64,000 bases of DNA, taken from the NCBI GenBank assembly GCA_033002965.1, contig JAURVB010002561.1:40435-104434 (forward strand). Direction: 5' to 3'. The translations under genes were made by a program, and so were the position numbers. Shown here piece by piece: positions 26,418 through 36,914 of the stretch. The stretch's first letter is position 1, and every line of letters starts with the position of its first letter. This stretch comes from Piper betle (taxonomy: Eukaryota; Streptophyta; Magnoliopsida; Piperales; Piperaceae). The notes under the pieces were generated by a model. The model had not been told where the DNA came from. It did not search any database and was given only the letters and a program-made list of their open reading frames with translations.

Positions 26418-29291
26418 TGTAAAACCCGTGACTCGAGTCAGAGTTTTACGGGAGTGAACCAGTCGGTTCAACCGTCGGTTCGAGTCGAGTCAGCTTCATG
26501 GACCGCGAGCTGAGTTGAGGCCAGCTGTGAGTTATGAGCGATGAGGGTCATGTATGCTCAAATGTACGATGATAACGCCTAAAAGATGATGAAAAATGGG
26601 TTATCAAGTATATGAAGGTATGCAGTATTGATTGTTATTTTTATTTGATCGTAGAATAGTTTTAGGCCGAATAACGCATTAGGACGCGTTGGATTATATT
26701 CGGGTGGGTTACTAGTTATAGAGCATGCCATTTAGATGTTGTTGTGTTTGTTTTATTTTATGGAATTTTTCCATATTTTTCTAGATTTTTTTAGGATTTA
26801 TTACGAACTAGTTATTATTTTAACTCGAGTAGGAATCGAGTCAATACTTATTTACGAGTTTGCCATTGAGAATACTTCTTCTTCCTCCCGACACTTACCC
26901 TTCCAAACCCTAGCCACGCCGCCCACGGTCGTTGCCGCCGCCGCCACCGCCGTCACGCCGCACTGCCGCCGATCAACGCCGCCCCGCCCCGCCGTGCAGT
27001 CGCCGTGCCGCCACGACCCACCCCGGCCACCATCTCGCCGCCACGACGTCGGAATCGCCCCACGAAACCTCCTCGGCCGTCTCCACTTCGAGCCGGATTA
27101 CGCCGCCGTCCGGGCCGTGCCGCCGCCGCTATGGCCCCGACGACCACCCCCTCGCCGTCGCCGACGTTTCCCCCACCATCCCGACCACCGTCGAGGCTGG
27201 CCGCAGCCTCGATCGGAGCACGCCGCCACCACCGCCCATTTTCGACGCCGCCGTCGACGGCCATCGCCGCCTCGGCTACCTTGTTTGACACCACCATCGG
27301 ACCAAGCTCGTCGAGCTGGTGCCGATAGACCCCCTGTTTGCCCCGTCCCAAATCATCGCCGGAAAACCATCGGAATCCGCCTGAAAACCGCCGACACTCG
27401 CCGGAAAACCGCCGGAACCGCCGGAAAAATTGGATTCTTGGGAAATTCGCCGGATCATCCGCCGAACGCACCCGGTCCAATCTAATCGGACTTTGGACGC
27501 CGCTAGGTGCTGAATTCGAGTTTCGACCCACGAAACGGAAACCCTAACCGTCGCCGATTTTCGACGACGCGAGGTATAATTTATTTTAACTTAATTATTT
27601 GAAAGTATTGCTTATTAGAATTGCATGCTAGGATTGGTGAATTGTGTGTTATAATAATATATATAAATGTAGATTTGATTAAGGATAAAATATGAAATTT
27701 GTTTGATTGAGTGGTGTTAAAAATGGAGGCTAAGAAACTAATTAGGGTAACTAGGTAATGATCATGATCTAATGCAGACTAGCCTAAGTAGACTTGCTAG
27801 AATTGATATAGGTTAATATGTGTTGATTGATGCATGATTGTGTTGATTGTGTGTGCATGCTATAGGATGTGTGATTCATCATGCGGGCGTTAGTTTTTAG
27901 CTTGATTGTGTAGGTACGGTGTAGGAGCTCGCTGCCTAGGTGCGTGGACCCGTTTGGAGCTTCTACCAGGTCCGTTTAGGACTCGTTCTCTGATTTACGC
28001 TACTCTATTGTGCATTTGATTTATCCTGTGCAGGACGAGTTAAGTGGAGTTTTATCGGATCCCACTTAACTCGGGCCATTTAGCCAACAGTTTTTTTCGG
28101 ATTAATAACCCTCGAGGATGAGATCCCTCGAGTTTGTTTTCGAACTTCAGATCCAGCTCAAGTTGCCTTCGGGCCTATTGTATAAATCCCAACCCAGGCC
28201 TATATATGTATAGTTTTCGCATTTTCGGTGAGAGATGGGATGAGGGTTACTTGCGGCCACGTCTTCAGATAGGGCGTGTGCCCGGAAGAGCGGGCTCTGG
28301 AGCTGGGGAGATCCCACTTCGTTCCCGAAGGATCCGGACAACTCCACCTTTGAGTTCCTCAAACCCGGAGAAGTGTGGAGGTTTACGGGTACTGCAATGC
28401 AGCGCATGTCTAGACTTGTGGTTCAAAGGGTACTGAAGGCGACTGCCTGAGAGTGCTCGGCCTTTGTGCTCAAGGCCAGGAGTAATATGGAAGGTGCAGA
28501 GGGCGGTAAGGAATGAAATTTGATGCGAGAAGCGATAGAGAAATGGCCAAGGTATGAGAATGAGAAAGAAAGGGGGACGCTGTCGACCCGAGGGCGACGG
28601 CCCGACGGCGACGGCTCCCGTATGTGCCCTGATGAGAGTTCTTGAGGAAGTATATGGTTTTGATTCAACAGGAGAGTTTGCTCTCCTGTGCCAGATTGAT
28701 ATTAGTTATTTTCCGGGCCGGTAACACTCGTTACTGACGGTTTTTCTATATATATGTAGGTGAGGAATGCGAGCGATGAAAGCTGTCGGGACTGCGGAGG
28801 AGCAGCACGGAACCGCGCACACATGTACCTGCCGCGTGTAACGTATGTATAATGATGGTGTGTTATTGTTATGTAAATGATAATTTTGATGTGTTTGCTT
28901 GAATGAATTACTTGTTATGAAACGAACTGATAAATATGAATGAGTAGGGAGCCTTGGAGTTCAGACTCGGCTCAGGTAAAAACGAATGAGATAATGATTT
29001 AATGTCATGGTAGATTGTTATGTGTTATCGTATTTTCATAAAATAGTATATATTTTCTTTTGGTTTCTCATTTGTCGTTTTGTCTTATTTTGCTTGTACA
29101 TCATAGCATGCATGTAGGACCGCGTTAGAACCCAATCATTCCCATTCATGCATTTCATATTTGCATCTCCATCTTGAGACGCCGAGAGTAGATCCGGGTC
29201 GGCTTAACCGAATCTAGTAGATTAGCGAACGGTTCGGTCGCCGGTGACATTTCCGGGTCGGTTCACGGGTGAGCCGAAACGGGGTGTTACA
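26418..29291 (+). repeat. 5' LTR of the Gypsy element
   Basis: Length 2874 bp. It contains an AT-rich start, a GC- and C-rich block at about 26880-27570 with several CGCCGGAAA motifs, then an AT-rich block. A donor-like CGAG|GTATAA at 27572/27573 follows the GC-rich block. A CTGAC branch-point-like motif with an acceptor-like TATATATATGTAG|GT follows near 28733-28760. This suggests an intron in the leader RNA. The 249-codon ORF over the GC-rich block is low-complexity and is not called a gene. Confidence 0.9.
28037..28132 (+). promoter_or_regulatory. Two hairpins in the LTR
   Basis: Hairpin 1 has an 11-bp perfect stem, GAGTTAAGTGG (28037-28047) with CCACTTAACTC (28062-28072), and the loop AGTTTTATCGGATC. 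Hairpin 2 has a 7-bp stem, CTCGAGG (28111-28117) with CCTCGAG (28126-28132), and the loop ATGAGATC. Both recur in the 3' LTR (first stem 35456-35491). Counterparts with different stems occur in the solo LTR near 39062-39153. They may mark the R or polyadenylation region, but their function is unknown. Confidence 0.7.
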
Positions 29292-29293
29292 AG

Positions 29294-29408
29294 AGTGGTA
29301 TCAGAGCCAACTCTTGGCATATGTTCTCTGATACCAGGAGTGGTATCAGAGCCAACTCTTGGCATATGTTCTCTGATACCAGTAGTGGTATCAGAGCTAA
29401 CCCTTGGT
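29294..29408 (+). repeat. Triplicated primer-binding site, 45-bp tandem repeat
   Basis: Directly after the 5' LTR, TGGTATCAGAGC occurs at 29296, 29341 and 29386, exactly 45 bp apart. The site matches the 3' end of plant initiator methionine tRNA. The first two units also contain CTCTGATACCA, the exact complement of TGGTATCAGAG, so each can fold into a hairpin with an 11-bp stem. The third copy diverges after AGAGC. The copy adjacent to the LTR (29296-29307) is the expected functional site. Confidence 0.92.
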
Positions 29409-29567
29409 TGATTAAGATGGTAGATGCATTACAGGTTACATGTGTGCCGAAGCTGCTCCGAGCTGTACCGACAGGTATTTTTCTGTCTTTATGTTTTTGT
29501 TTACAGATATTCTTACCTAACAGTGGTGTGACAGGGTGAGTAGATTAGAGTAGGGTACACAAACAGG

Positions 29568-30185
29568 ATGGTGACACAGACCCGTCGGACGCAGATCAGG
29601 ACCCCATCGCCTCCAGTAGTCAGACAGGATAGTCCCGACCATGGTCACAGTGACACAGCTTCCAGTCGACCTAGGACCACCATGCCACCAGCAGAGACGA
29701 GTGTACCGGTATCAGCTAGTCGTCGCACAGAGAGCCATCGCCGAGACAGTCGACGCGACAGTCACCGCAGTGGGAGTAGTCGACAGGAAAGGGATGCTGC
29801 AATAGCTAGGCTAGTTGAGGTTCAGATGCAAATGCAGCAGAATCAGGAGGAATTTAGGAGAGAGCTCAGACAGATAGCTCTATCAGTGGCTAGAGCAGAG
29901 AAGAGACCAGCCGTGGATGAAGAGGCGCAAGGAGAGCCAGTAGCGCCCATGGGCCCTCCGCCGCCGCCTCCTCCTCCACCGCTGCAACAGGGAGCTACCC
30001 CCGCAACAGCTCCTCTGGTTGCCCCACTTCAGGCAAGGATGAGACAGGACGCCGGTGGACCTGCGATAGCAGGTAGCGGGCAAACCGTAGGGGGAGTGGA
30101 GCAGTTGGAGGTGACAGTGTACCAGTTGGTACGGGATCACAGATTCCTCGTTATGAGCAAGCAGAGGGATCAAATAGATCTGTAG
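29568..30185 (+). CDS. gag: Gypsy gag, N-terminal part, ends at a frameshift
   Basis: The 205-codon ORF begins [16 protein letters not shown]. It has a serine/arginine-rich stretch ([20 protein letters not shown]), a coiled-coil-like [20 protein letters not shown] and a run of prolines near residues 130-138. This matches the variable N-terminus of Tekay-type gag. It stops at 30183-30185. From about 30090 the frame used by the next ORF is also open (reading [11 protein letters not shown]), so a single-base indel between about 30060 and 30185 most likely split one gag-pol frame. The gag proper continues in the next ORF. Confidence 0.8.
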   Translation: MVTQTRRTQIRTPSPPVVRQDSPDHGHSDTASSRPRTTMPPAETSVPVSASRRTESHRRDSRRDSHRSGSSRQERDAAIARLVEVQMQMQQNQEEFRRELRQIALSVARAEKRPAVDEEAQGEPVAPMGPPPPPPPPPLQQGATPATAPLVAPLQARMRQDAGGPAIAGSGQTVGGVEQLEVTVYQLVRDHRFLVMSKQRDQIDL

Positions 30186-30187
30186 AC

Positions 30188-33100
30188 GTGAGGAGTTTGG
30201 AATTGTGGCAATATGAGAGATTCGTGAAGAATGGCGGACGACCTTTCTTTGGGAAGTTGGATGCTGAGGAGGCATTCCTATGGATATCGTCGGCCATAGG
30301 AGTGTTTGATAGTATGGCATGCCCCGTAGAACACAGAGTGCGCGTCGTCACAGGAGCATTCCAAGACGAAGCGAGGATATGGTGGAGTTCGGTGCAGAAT
30401 TCTGTATTTGCTCATCGCCAGCCTCAGGACATCACTTGGGAGGAATTCAGAGTGGAATTCGATGGAAAGTATTTTCCACCAGATGTTAGGAGAAGGAAGG
30501 AACGAGAGTTCCAGATGTTGAGGCAAGGGCCTATGACCGTAGTACAGTATGAGACGAGGTTTAGAGCGTTGGAGAGATTTGCACCAGATTTGGTTCCAAC
30601 CGAAGGAAGAAGAATAGAGCGCTTCTATGAAGGCCTCCATCATGAGATTCGGATGGCATACTTGGATAGGAAGTTTACTACCCTCGGTGACGTAGTGAGA
30701 GCTGCAGGTGAAGCAGAGCGGGTGATAGCTACACGACCACGTCGAGATGTCGACCAGAGGCAGCAACATCCGAGGCCATATCAGCCAGAGCAGGGGGCAC
30801 AGCAGAGACGACGTGTAGATGCGCCAGTAGCCATGAGAGCCATGGATGGCCAGGTACAGGGCAGCAGAGCCCCATTCTGTCAGAGTTGCCAACGCCATCA
30901 TTGGGGAGAGTGCAGAGCAAGCAGAAATGTATGCTACAACTGCGGTCAGCCAGGGCACCGAGCCGCAGAGTGCAGAGTAGGCACTAGGGTTTGTTACAAC
31001 TGCGGTCAGCCAGGACACAGGGCCGCAGAGTGCAGAGGAGGCACTAGGGCCTGTTACAGTTGCGGTCAACTGGGACATAGGGCTGCAACGTGTCCGACTG
31101 GCCAGACCCAGCAGTTGACACTCCCAGCGCCTCAGCAGAGACTTGCACTTCCAGCTCCCCAACAGCAGTCACAGCAGAGAGGCCAACAGGGCCGTGGACA
31201 AGGCCAGAGAGGTGGAGACCAACAACCACCGGGGCAGCAGCAAAGGGGACAAGATCAGAGAGGGTACATGGCTGCAGGACAGACTAGGAAGCAGAAGGGT
31301 AGGCCGCAGCCACAGCCACAGCCACAATTAGCTCAGAATCAGGCCGCACCATCTGCCCCAGAGCAGCAGCAACCAGCAAGGATGTACGCAGCCACCGTAG
31401 CAGAGGCCCTTGAGGATACGACGGTCGTGACAGGTACGCTTTCCGTAGGCCTTGTACCTGCACGTGTCTTGTTTGATTCTGGATGTACGCACTCCTTCAT
31501 TTCGTACATGCACACTAATAGGATAGGATATAAGATAGAGGAGTTAGGACATTCACTGTTAGTGTCCACCCCCGCCGGTAGTGTAATAGCTACGGGCGAG
31601 TGTGTGCGTGATGTCCCTGTTGAGATTCAACAGCGACAGCTTGTAGCCGATTTGATACTATTCAAGCTACAAGAATTTGATGTGATATTTGGGATGAATT
31701 GGATGTCCAAGCAAGGAGCAGTGATAGATTGTCGAAGGAAGACTGTGACTTTCCGCCATGGAAGGCGCCGTTTTTTCTTCCAAGGTCAGGGCCGAGATAG
31801 GGAGCAAGGATGGATATCCTATCAGAGTGCAGTGAGACAACTGGACAGAGGCAGTGAACTGATAATGGCAGCGTTAGTTTTGACTGAGCAGAGTGGACCA
31901 GGGGAACAACCGAGTATAGAGGAGATTCCAGTGGTCTGCGAATTTACAGATGTATTTCCTGAGGAGATTACTGGATTGCCGCCAGACAGAGAGGTGGATC
32001 TTGCCATCGAGTTGATGCCTGGCACAGCCCCAATTTCGAGAGCTCCGTATAGGATGGCACCTCTAGAGCTCAAGGAACTGAAGGAACAGCTACAGACACT
32101 GTTGGACCAAGGATTCATCAGACCGAGCGTTTCCCCTTGGGGCGCACCGGTGTTATTTGTGAGGAAGAAGGATGGAAGCATGCGGTTATGCATAGATTAC
32201 AGGATGCTAAACCATGCAACGGTTAAGAACAGATACCCTCTTCCTCGTATTGATGATTTATTTGACCAGTTGAGCTTAGCAGTTGTCTTTTCGAAGATTG
32301 ATTTGAGATCAGGATACTACCAACTGAGGATTAGAGCAGAAGACATCCCGAAGACTGCGTTCAGGACGAGATATGGACACTACGAGTTTCTGGTCATGCC
32401 GTTTGGATTGACCAATGCTCCAGCAACATTTATGGACTTGATGAACAGAGTGTTCAATCAGTACTTGGACCAGTTTGTGATCGTCTTTGTGGATGACATA
32501 CTGGTATATTCTTCATCTAAGGAAGAACATGCGCAACACCTGAGGATTGTGTTGCAAACACTGAGAGAGCATAGGTTGTATGGGAAATTTTCGAAGTGCA
32601 GTTTCTGGTTGTCAGAGGTGAATTTTCTTGGCCACATCATCTCAGCATCAGGCATCTCAGTGGATCCAGCTAAGATAGAGGCAGTAGTGCAGTGGGAACA
32701 ACCGAAGACACCTACGGAGGTTCGGAGTTTTCTGGGATTGGCTGGATACTACAGACGGTTCATTCAGGACTTCTCTTCCATAGCAGCCCCTCTGACGCGA
32801 CTGACTAGGAAAGAGGAACGGTTCATATGGACAGACGAATGTGAGCGGAGTTTCAGGATGCTAAAGGAGAGGTTGACTTCGGCGCCTATCCTCGCATTGC
32901 CTGAGGGACATGAGGATTTTGTAGTGTATACTGATGCCTCAGGGATTGGCTTAGGTTGTGTTTTGATGCAGAAGGATAAGGTTATTGCTTATGCATCTCG
33001 TCAGCTCAAGGTGCATGAGCGTAACTATCCTACTCATGACCTAGAGCTTGCTGCAGTCATATTCGCTCTCAGAATATGGAGGCACTATCTATATGGGACA

Positions 33101-34843
33101 TCTTTCAGACTTCTAACTGATCACCAGAGTCTGAAATATATCTTCACGCAGAAGGATCTGAATAGCAGACAGAGGAGATGGTTGGAGATGTTAGCTGATT
33201 ACGAGGTCGACATAGCATACCATGAGGGCAAGGCGAATGTGGTAGCCGATGCATTGAGCAGGAAGCCAGGATTCTTGTACACCGCAGGATTAGCAGCATT
33301 GTCAGTGACCGAGCACACTACGAGCCAGAGACAGTTAGTTGGGATGATGGCGCGACTTACGATTCAGCCAAGCGTGCTTGAGCAGATTCGGATTGCACAG
33401 GAGGTAGATCCGCAGTTGAAGCAATGGTTGGAACACGGAACACATCAGGAATTGGCCAGGGATACAGACGGATTAGTCAGATTGAGAGGCCGACTATTCG
33501 TGCCTAATGTTCCAGAGTATCCCGGACTTCGAAGTACTATTCTTCACGAAGCTCACACGTCGAGATGCTCAGTACACCCAGGTGGAGTGAAGATGTACCA
33601 CGATGTCCGACGAACCTATTGGTGGCCAGGAATGAAGAGAGAAGTATACGATACAGTGGCTAGATGTTTGGTATGCCAGCAAGTGAAAGCCGAGCACGTA
33701 CGTCCAGGTGGAATGCTACAACCGTTGGAAACCCCAGAGTGGAAGTGGGAGAGTATAGCTTACGACTTTGTAGTTGGTTTACCTAAGACCCGCCAACAAA
33801 AGGATGCGATATGGGTCATAGTGGATCGACTTACAAAGAGCGTACACTTCATACCGATCAGGATGGATTACCCACTGACCACATTGGCTACGCTGTACAG
33901 AGATCAGATAGTCAGGTTACACGGCGTACCACGGGAGATCATATCAGACAGGGATCCGAGGTTCACATCGCGATTTTGGAAGGCTTTTCAGGCAGCTATG
34001 GGCACAGAATCGAGATTCAGCACAGCTTTCCATCCTCAAACAGACGGACAGACGGAAAGAACCATACAGACCCTGGAAGACTTGCTTCGCGCATGTATCC
34101 TGGATTTCGGAGGGAGTTGGGAAGAACACCTACCTTTGGTGGAATTCTCCTACAACAACAGCTATCAGGCCACGATTGGAATGGCACCGTTCGAAGCACT
34201 GTACGGCAGACCATGCAGATCCCCAGTGTGTTGGGTGCAGGGCAGCGAACCAGTAGTAGTTGGGCCAGAAATGATCCAGCAGACACAAGAGGTGGTAATG
34301 AGGATTAGAAGAAGAATGAGGTCAGCTCAAGATAGACAGAAGAGTTACGCAGACCAGCGCAGACGTGAGGTTCATTTCGCGTTAGGAGATCACGTTCTCC
34401 TGAAGGTCTCTCCGACTAAGGGAAACACGAGATTCGGGACGCGAGGGAAACTCAGTCCGCGCTATATCGGACCCTTTGACGTGATTGAGCGCATTGGACC
34501 AGTGGCATATAGGCTAGCATTGCCTCCTCACCTATCAGCTGTGCATGATGTCTTCCACGTGTCAATGTTGAAGAAGTATCACCCTGACAACTCTCATGTT
34601 GTCAGCTTCAAAGAGGTAGAGCTGCAACCAGACCTGACGTACCCAGAGGATGCAGTCCAAATCGTGGACCGAAGAGTGAAGATTCTCCGAAGAAAAGAAG
34701 TTCCCTTAGTACGAGTGCAATGGACCCGACGAGGAGTTGAAGAAGCTACGTGGGAACGAGAAGATGAGATGAGTGAAGCGATACCCGGAGTTGTTCGAGC
34801 AACCAGCTTCACAACCAGGTACTACGCCAACACGTACATTTAG
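30188..34843 (+). CDS. pol: Gypsy gag-pol polyprotein (1551 codons)
   Basis: Domains in order: gag core (residues about 25-140, with [10 protein letters not shown] and [14 protein letters not shown]); a degenerate zinc knuckle [12 protein letters not shown] (from 231) and three CCHC knuckles from 249, 269 and 289; a Gln-rich linker; retropepsin [13 protein letters not shown] (Asp430); reverse transcriptase with [10 protein letters not shown] (Asp769, Asp770); RNase [13 protein letters not shown] (Asp916); integrase with an HHCC finger (HEAH ... CLVC) and DDE residues at Asp1193 (YDFVVG), Asp1254 (SDRDPRF) and Glu in GQTERTIQ; and a C-terminal chromodomain-like segment ([18 protein letters not shown]). 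All catalytic motifs look intact. The true N-terminus lies in the preceding gag ORF. The GTG at 30188 is only the first start-like codon after the frameshift. Confidence 0.95.
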   Translation: MRSLELWQYERFVKNGGRPFFGKLDAEEAFLWISSAIGVFDSMACPVEHRVRVVTGAFQDEARIWWSSVQNSVFAHRQPQDITWEEFRVEFDGKYFPPDVRRRKEREFQMLRQGPMTVVQYETRFRALERFAPDLVPTEGRRIERFYEGLHHEIRMAYLDRKFTTLGDVVRAAGEAERVIATRPRRDVDQRQQHPRPYQPEQGAQQRRRVDAPVAMRAMDGQVQGSRAPFCQSCQRHHWGECRASRNVCYNCGQPGHRAAECRVGTRVCYNCGQPGHRAAECRGGTRACYSCGQLGHRAATCPTGQTQQLTLPAPQQRLALPAPQQQSQQRGQQGRGQGQRGGDQQPPGQQQRGQDQRGYMAAGQTRKQKGRPQPQPQPQLAQNQAAPSAPEQQQPARMYAATVAEALEDTTVVTGTLSVGLVPARVLFDSGCTHSFISYMHTNRIGYKIEELGHSLLVSTPAGSVIATGECVRDVPVEIQQRQLVADLILFKLQEFDVIFGMNWMSKQGAVIDCRRKTVTFRHGRRRFFFQGQGRDREQGWISYQSAVRQLDRGSELIMAALVLTEQSGPGEQPSIEEIPVVCEFTDVFPEEITGLPPDREVDLAIELMPGTAPISRAPYRMAPLELKELKEQLQTLLDQGFIRPSVSPWGAPVLFVRKKDGSMRLCIDYRMLNHATVKNRYPLPRIDDLFDQLSLAVVFSKIDLRSGYYQLRIRAEDIPKTAFRTRYGHYEFLVMPFGLTNAPATFMDLMNRVFNQYLDQFVIVFVDDILVYSSSKEEHAQHLRIVLQTLREHRLYGKFSKCSFWLSEVNFLGHIISASGISVDPAKIEAVVQWEQPKTPTEVRSFLGLAGYYRRFIQDFSSIAAPLTRLTRKEERFIWTDECERSFRMLKERLTSAPILALPEGHEDFVVYTDASGIGLGCVLMQKDKVIAYASRQLKVHERNYPTHDLELAAVIFALRIWRHYLYGTSFRLLTDHQSLKYIFTQKDLNSRQRRWLEMLADYEVDIAYHEGKANVVADALSRKPGFLYTAGLAALSVTEHTTSQRQLVGMMARLTIQPSVLEQIRIAQEVDPQLKQWLEHGTHQELARDTDGLVRLRGRLFVPNVPEYPGLRSTILHEAHTSRCSVHPGGVKMYHDVRRTYWWPGMKREVYDTVARCLVCQQVKAEHVRPGGMLQPLETPEWKWESIAYDFVVGLPKTRQQKDAIWVIVDRLTKSVHFIPIRMDYPLTTLATLYRDQIVRLHGVPREIISDRDPRFTSRFWKAFQAAMGTESRFSTAFHPQTDGQTERTIQTLEDLLRACILDFGGSWEEHLPLVEFSYNNSYQATIGMAPFEALYGRPCRSPVCWVQGSEPVVVGPEMIQQTQEVVMRIRRRMRSAQDRQKSYADQRRREVHFALGDHVLLKVSPTKGNTRFGTRGKLSPRYIGPFDVIERIGPVAYRLALPPHLSAVHDVFHVSMLKKYHPDNSHVVSFKEVELQPDLTYPEDAVQIVDRRVKILRRKEVPLVRVQWTRRGVEEATWEREDEMSEAIPGVVRATSFTTRYYANTYI
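30932..31111 (+). repeat. 60-bp tandem repeat encoding zinc knuckles
   Basis: Three in-frame 60-bp units each encode one CCHC knuckle ([14 protein letters not shown] twice, then [14 protein letters not shown]). The first two are nearly identical at DNA level, which points to recent tandem duplication. Most Tekay elements carry one or two knuckles. Confidence 0.85.
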
Positions 34844-34899
34844 ATGAGGAACATGGTTGAAACTTCCTTGGTTAAAATTGTCGAGGACGAAATCTTTCT

Positions 34900-34912
34900 A
34901 AGGAGGGAACGG
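34900..34912 (+). promoter_or_regulatory. Polypurine tract
   Basis: AAGGAGGGAACGG lies directly before the 3' LTR, in the expected place for plus-strand DNA priming in a retrotransposon. Confidence 0.8.
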
Positions 34913-34913
34913 T

Positions 34914-36710
34914 TGTAAAACCCGTGACTCGAGTCAGAGTTTCGAGCCACGAAACGGAAACCCTAGCCGTCGCCGATTTTCGACGACGCGAGGTATAATT
35001 TATTTTAACTTAATTATTTGAAAGTATTGATTATTAGAATTGCATGCTAGGATTGGTGAATTGTGTGTTATAATAATATATATAAATGTAGATTTGATTA
35101 AGGATAAAATATGAAATTTGTTTGATTGAGTGGTGTTAAAAATGGAGGCTAAGAAACTAATTAGGGTAACTAGGTAATGATCATGATCTAATGCAAACTA
35201 GCCTAAGTAGACTTGCTAGAATTGATATAGGTTGATGTGTGTTGATTGATGCGTGATTGTGTTGATTGTGTGTGCATGCTATAGGATGTGTGATTCATCA
35301 TGCGGGCGTTAGTTTTTAGCTTGATTGTGTAGGTACGGTGTAGGAGCTCGCTGCCTAGGCGCGTGGACCCGTTTGGAGCTTCTACCAGGTCCGTTTAGGA
35401 CTCGTTCTCTGTTTTACGCTACTCTATTGTATATTTGATTTATCATGTGCAGGACGAGTTAAGTGGCGTTTTATCGGATCCCACTTAACTCGGGCCATTT
35501 AGCCAACAGTTTTTTTTCGGATTAATAACCCTCGAGGATGAGATCCCTCGAGTTTGTTTTCGAACTTCAGATCCAGCTCACGTTGCCTTCGGGCCTATTG
35601 TATAAATCCCAACCCAGGCCTATATATGTATAGTTTTCGCGTTTTCGGTGAGAGATGGAATGAGGGTTACTTGCGGCCACGTCTTCAGATAGGGCGTGTG
35701 CCCGGAAGAGCGGGCTCTGGAGCTGGGGAGAACCCACTTCGTTCCCGAAGGATCCGGACAACTCCACCTTTGAGTTCCTCAAACCCGGAGAAGTGTGGAG
35801 GTTTACGGGTACTGCAATGCAGCGCATGTCTAGACTTGTGGTTCAAAGGGTACTGAAGGCGACTGCCTGAGAGTGCTCGGCCTTTGTGCTCAAGGCCAGG
35901 AGTAATATGGAAGGTGCAGAGGGCGGTAAGGAATGAAATTTGATGCGAGAAGCGATAGAGAAATGGCCAAGGTATGAGAATGAGAAAGATAGGGGACGCT
36001 GTCGACCCGAGGGCGACGGCCCGACGGCGACGGCTCCCGTATGTGCCCTGATGAGAGTTCTTGAGGAAGTATATGGTTTTGATTCAACAGGAGAGTTTGC
36101 TCTCCTGTGCCAGATTGATATTAGTTATTTTCCGGGCCGGTAACACTCGTTACTGACGGTTTTTCTATATATATGTAGGTGAGGAATGCGAGCGATGAAA
36201 GCTGTCGGGACTGCGGAGGAGCAGCACGGAACCGCGCACACATGTACCTGCCGCGTGTAACGTATGTATAATGATGGTGTGTTATTGTTATGTAAATGAT
36301 AATTTTGATGTGTTTGCTTGAATGAATTACTTGTTATGAAACGAACTGATAAATATGAATGAGTAGGGAGCCTTGGAGTTCAGACTCGGCTCGGGTAAAA
36401 ACGAATGAGATAATGATTTAATGTCATGGTAGATTGTTATGTGTTATCGTATTTTCATAAAATAGTATATATTTTCTTTTGGTTTCTCATTTGTTATTTT
36501 GTCTTATTTTGCTTGTACATCATAGCATGCATGTAGGACCACGTTAGAACCCAATCGTTCCCATTCATGCATTTCATATTTGCATCTCCATCTTGAGACG
36601 CCGAGAGTAGATCCTGGTCGGCTTAACCGAATCTAGTAGATTAACGAATGGTTCGGTCGCCGGTGACATTTCCGGGTCGGTTCACGGGTGAGCCGAAACG
36701 GGGTGTTACA
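34914..36710 (+). repeat. 3' LTR of the Gypsy element, internally deleted
   Basis: Length 1797 bp. The first 29 bases match the 5' LTR, then the sequence jumps to the equivalent of 27524 and runs to the end in register (1768 bp in both). The missing 1077 bp contain the GC-rich block. The 6-bp motif GAGTTT is present at both deletion borders in the intact LTR (26441-26446 and 27518-27523) and once here. Confidence 0.93.
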
Positions 36711-36715
36711 AAAGA

Positions 36716-36914
36716 AGAGCGTAATACATCACCCAAGACTAGATTCATTCAAAATTAACCACATTGTAGTCATCAATAATGTGACTCTTCAAAATCTCAA
36801 CCTTTCATTTTTTTACCATAAACCACACATAATGAGATTAATTTCAATATTAGATTAGTTAATAATTTTACAATCTTTGGTCCATATAGCAATTTGATGA
36901 TTCAAGATACATCA
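36716..36914 (-). repeat. Copia LTR, minus orientation, part 2 of 3
   Basis: Continues the reversed Copia LTR interrupted at 26417. Landmarks such as AATGAGATTAATTTCAATAT and a reversed match to TCATCAAATCACTACATAGACC at about 41870 are visible. It ends with CATCA, the target duplication of the solo LTR that follows. Confidence 0.6.

Larger units (their letters stand above)
26418..36710 (+). mobile_element. Near-intact Ty3/Gypsy chromovirus (Tekay/Del type)
   Basis: A 10.3-kb element flanked by a perfect 5-bp duplication AAAGA (26413-26417 and 36711-36715). Both LTRs start TGTAAAACCCGTGACTCGAG and end GGGTGTTACA. Order: 5' LTR 26418-29291, tRNA-iMet primer site from 29296, gag and pol 29568-34843, polypurine tract 34900-34912, 3' LTR 34914-36710. 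Integrase precedes a C-terminal chromodomain, as in chromoviruses. The LTRs differ at roughly 25-30 positions over 1768 shared bp by eye (about 1.5%), so the insertion is fairly recent. One frameshift in gag breaks the polyprotein, and the 3' LTR has lost 1077 bp. It sits inside an older Copia LTR. Confidence 0.95.

Noticed and set aside
26736..27485. 249-codon + strand ORF and overlapping ORFs on both strands in the LTR
   Set aside because: The block is GC-rich and low-complexity, open in several frames at once, lies inside an LTR leader and shows no domain.
29321..29539. 72-codon ORF after the 5' LTR
   Set aside because: Its repeated peptide simply translates the 45-bp primer-site repeat.
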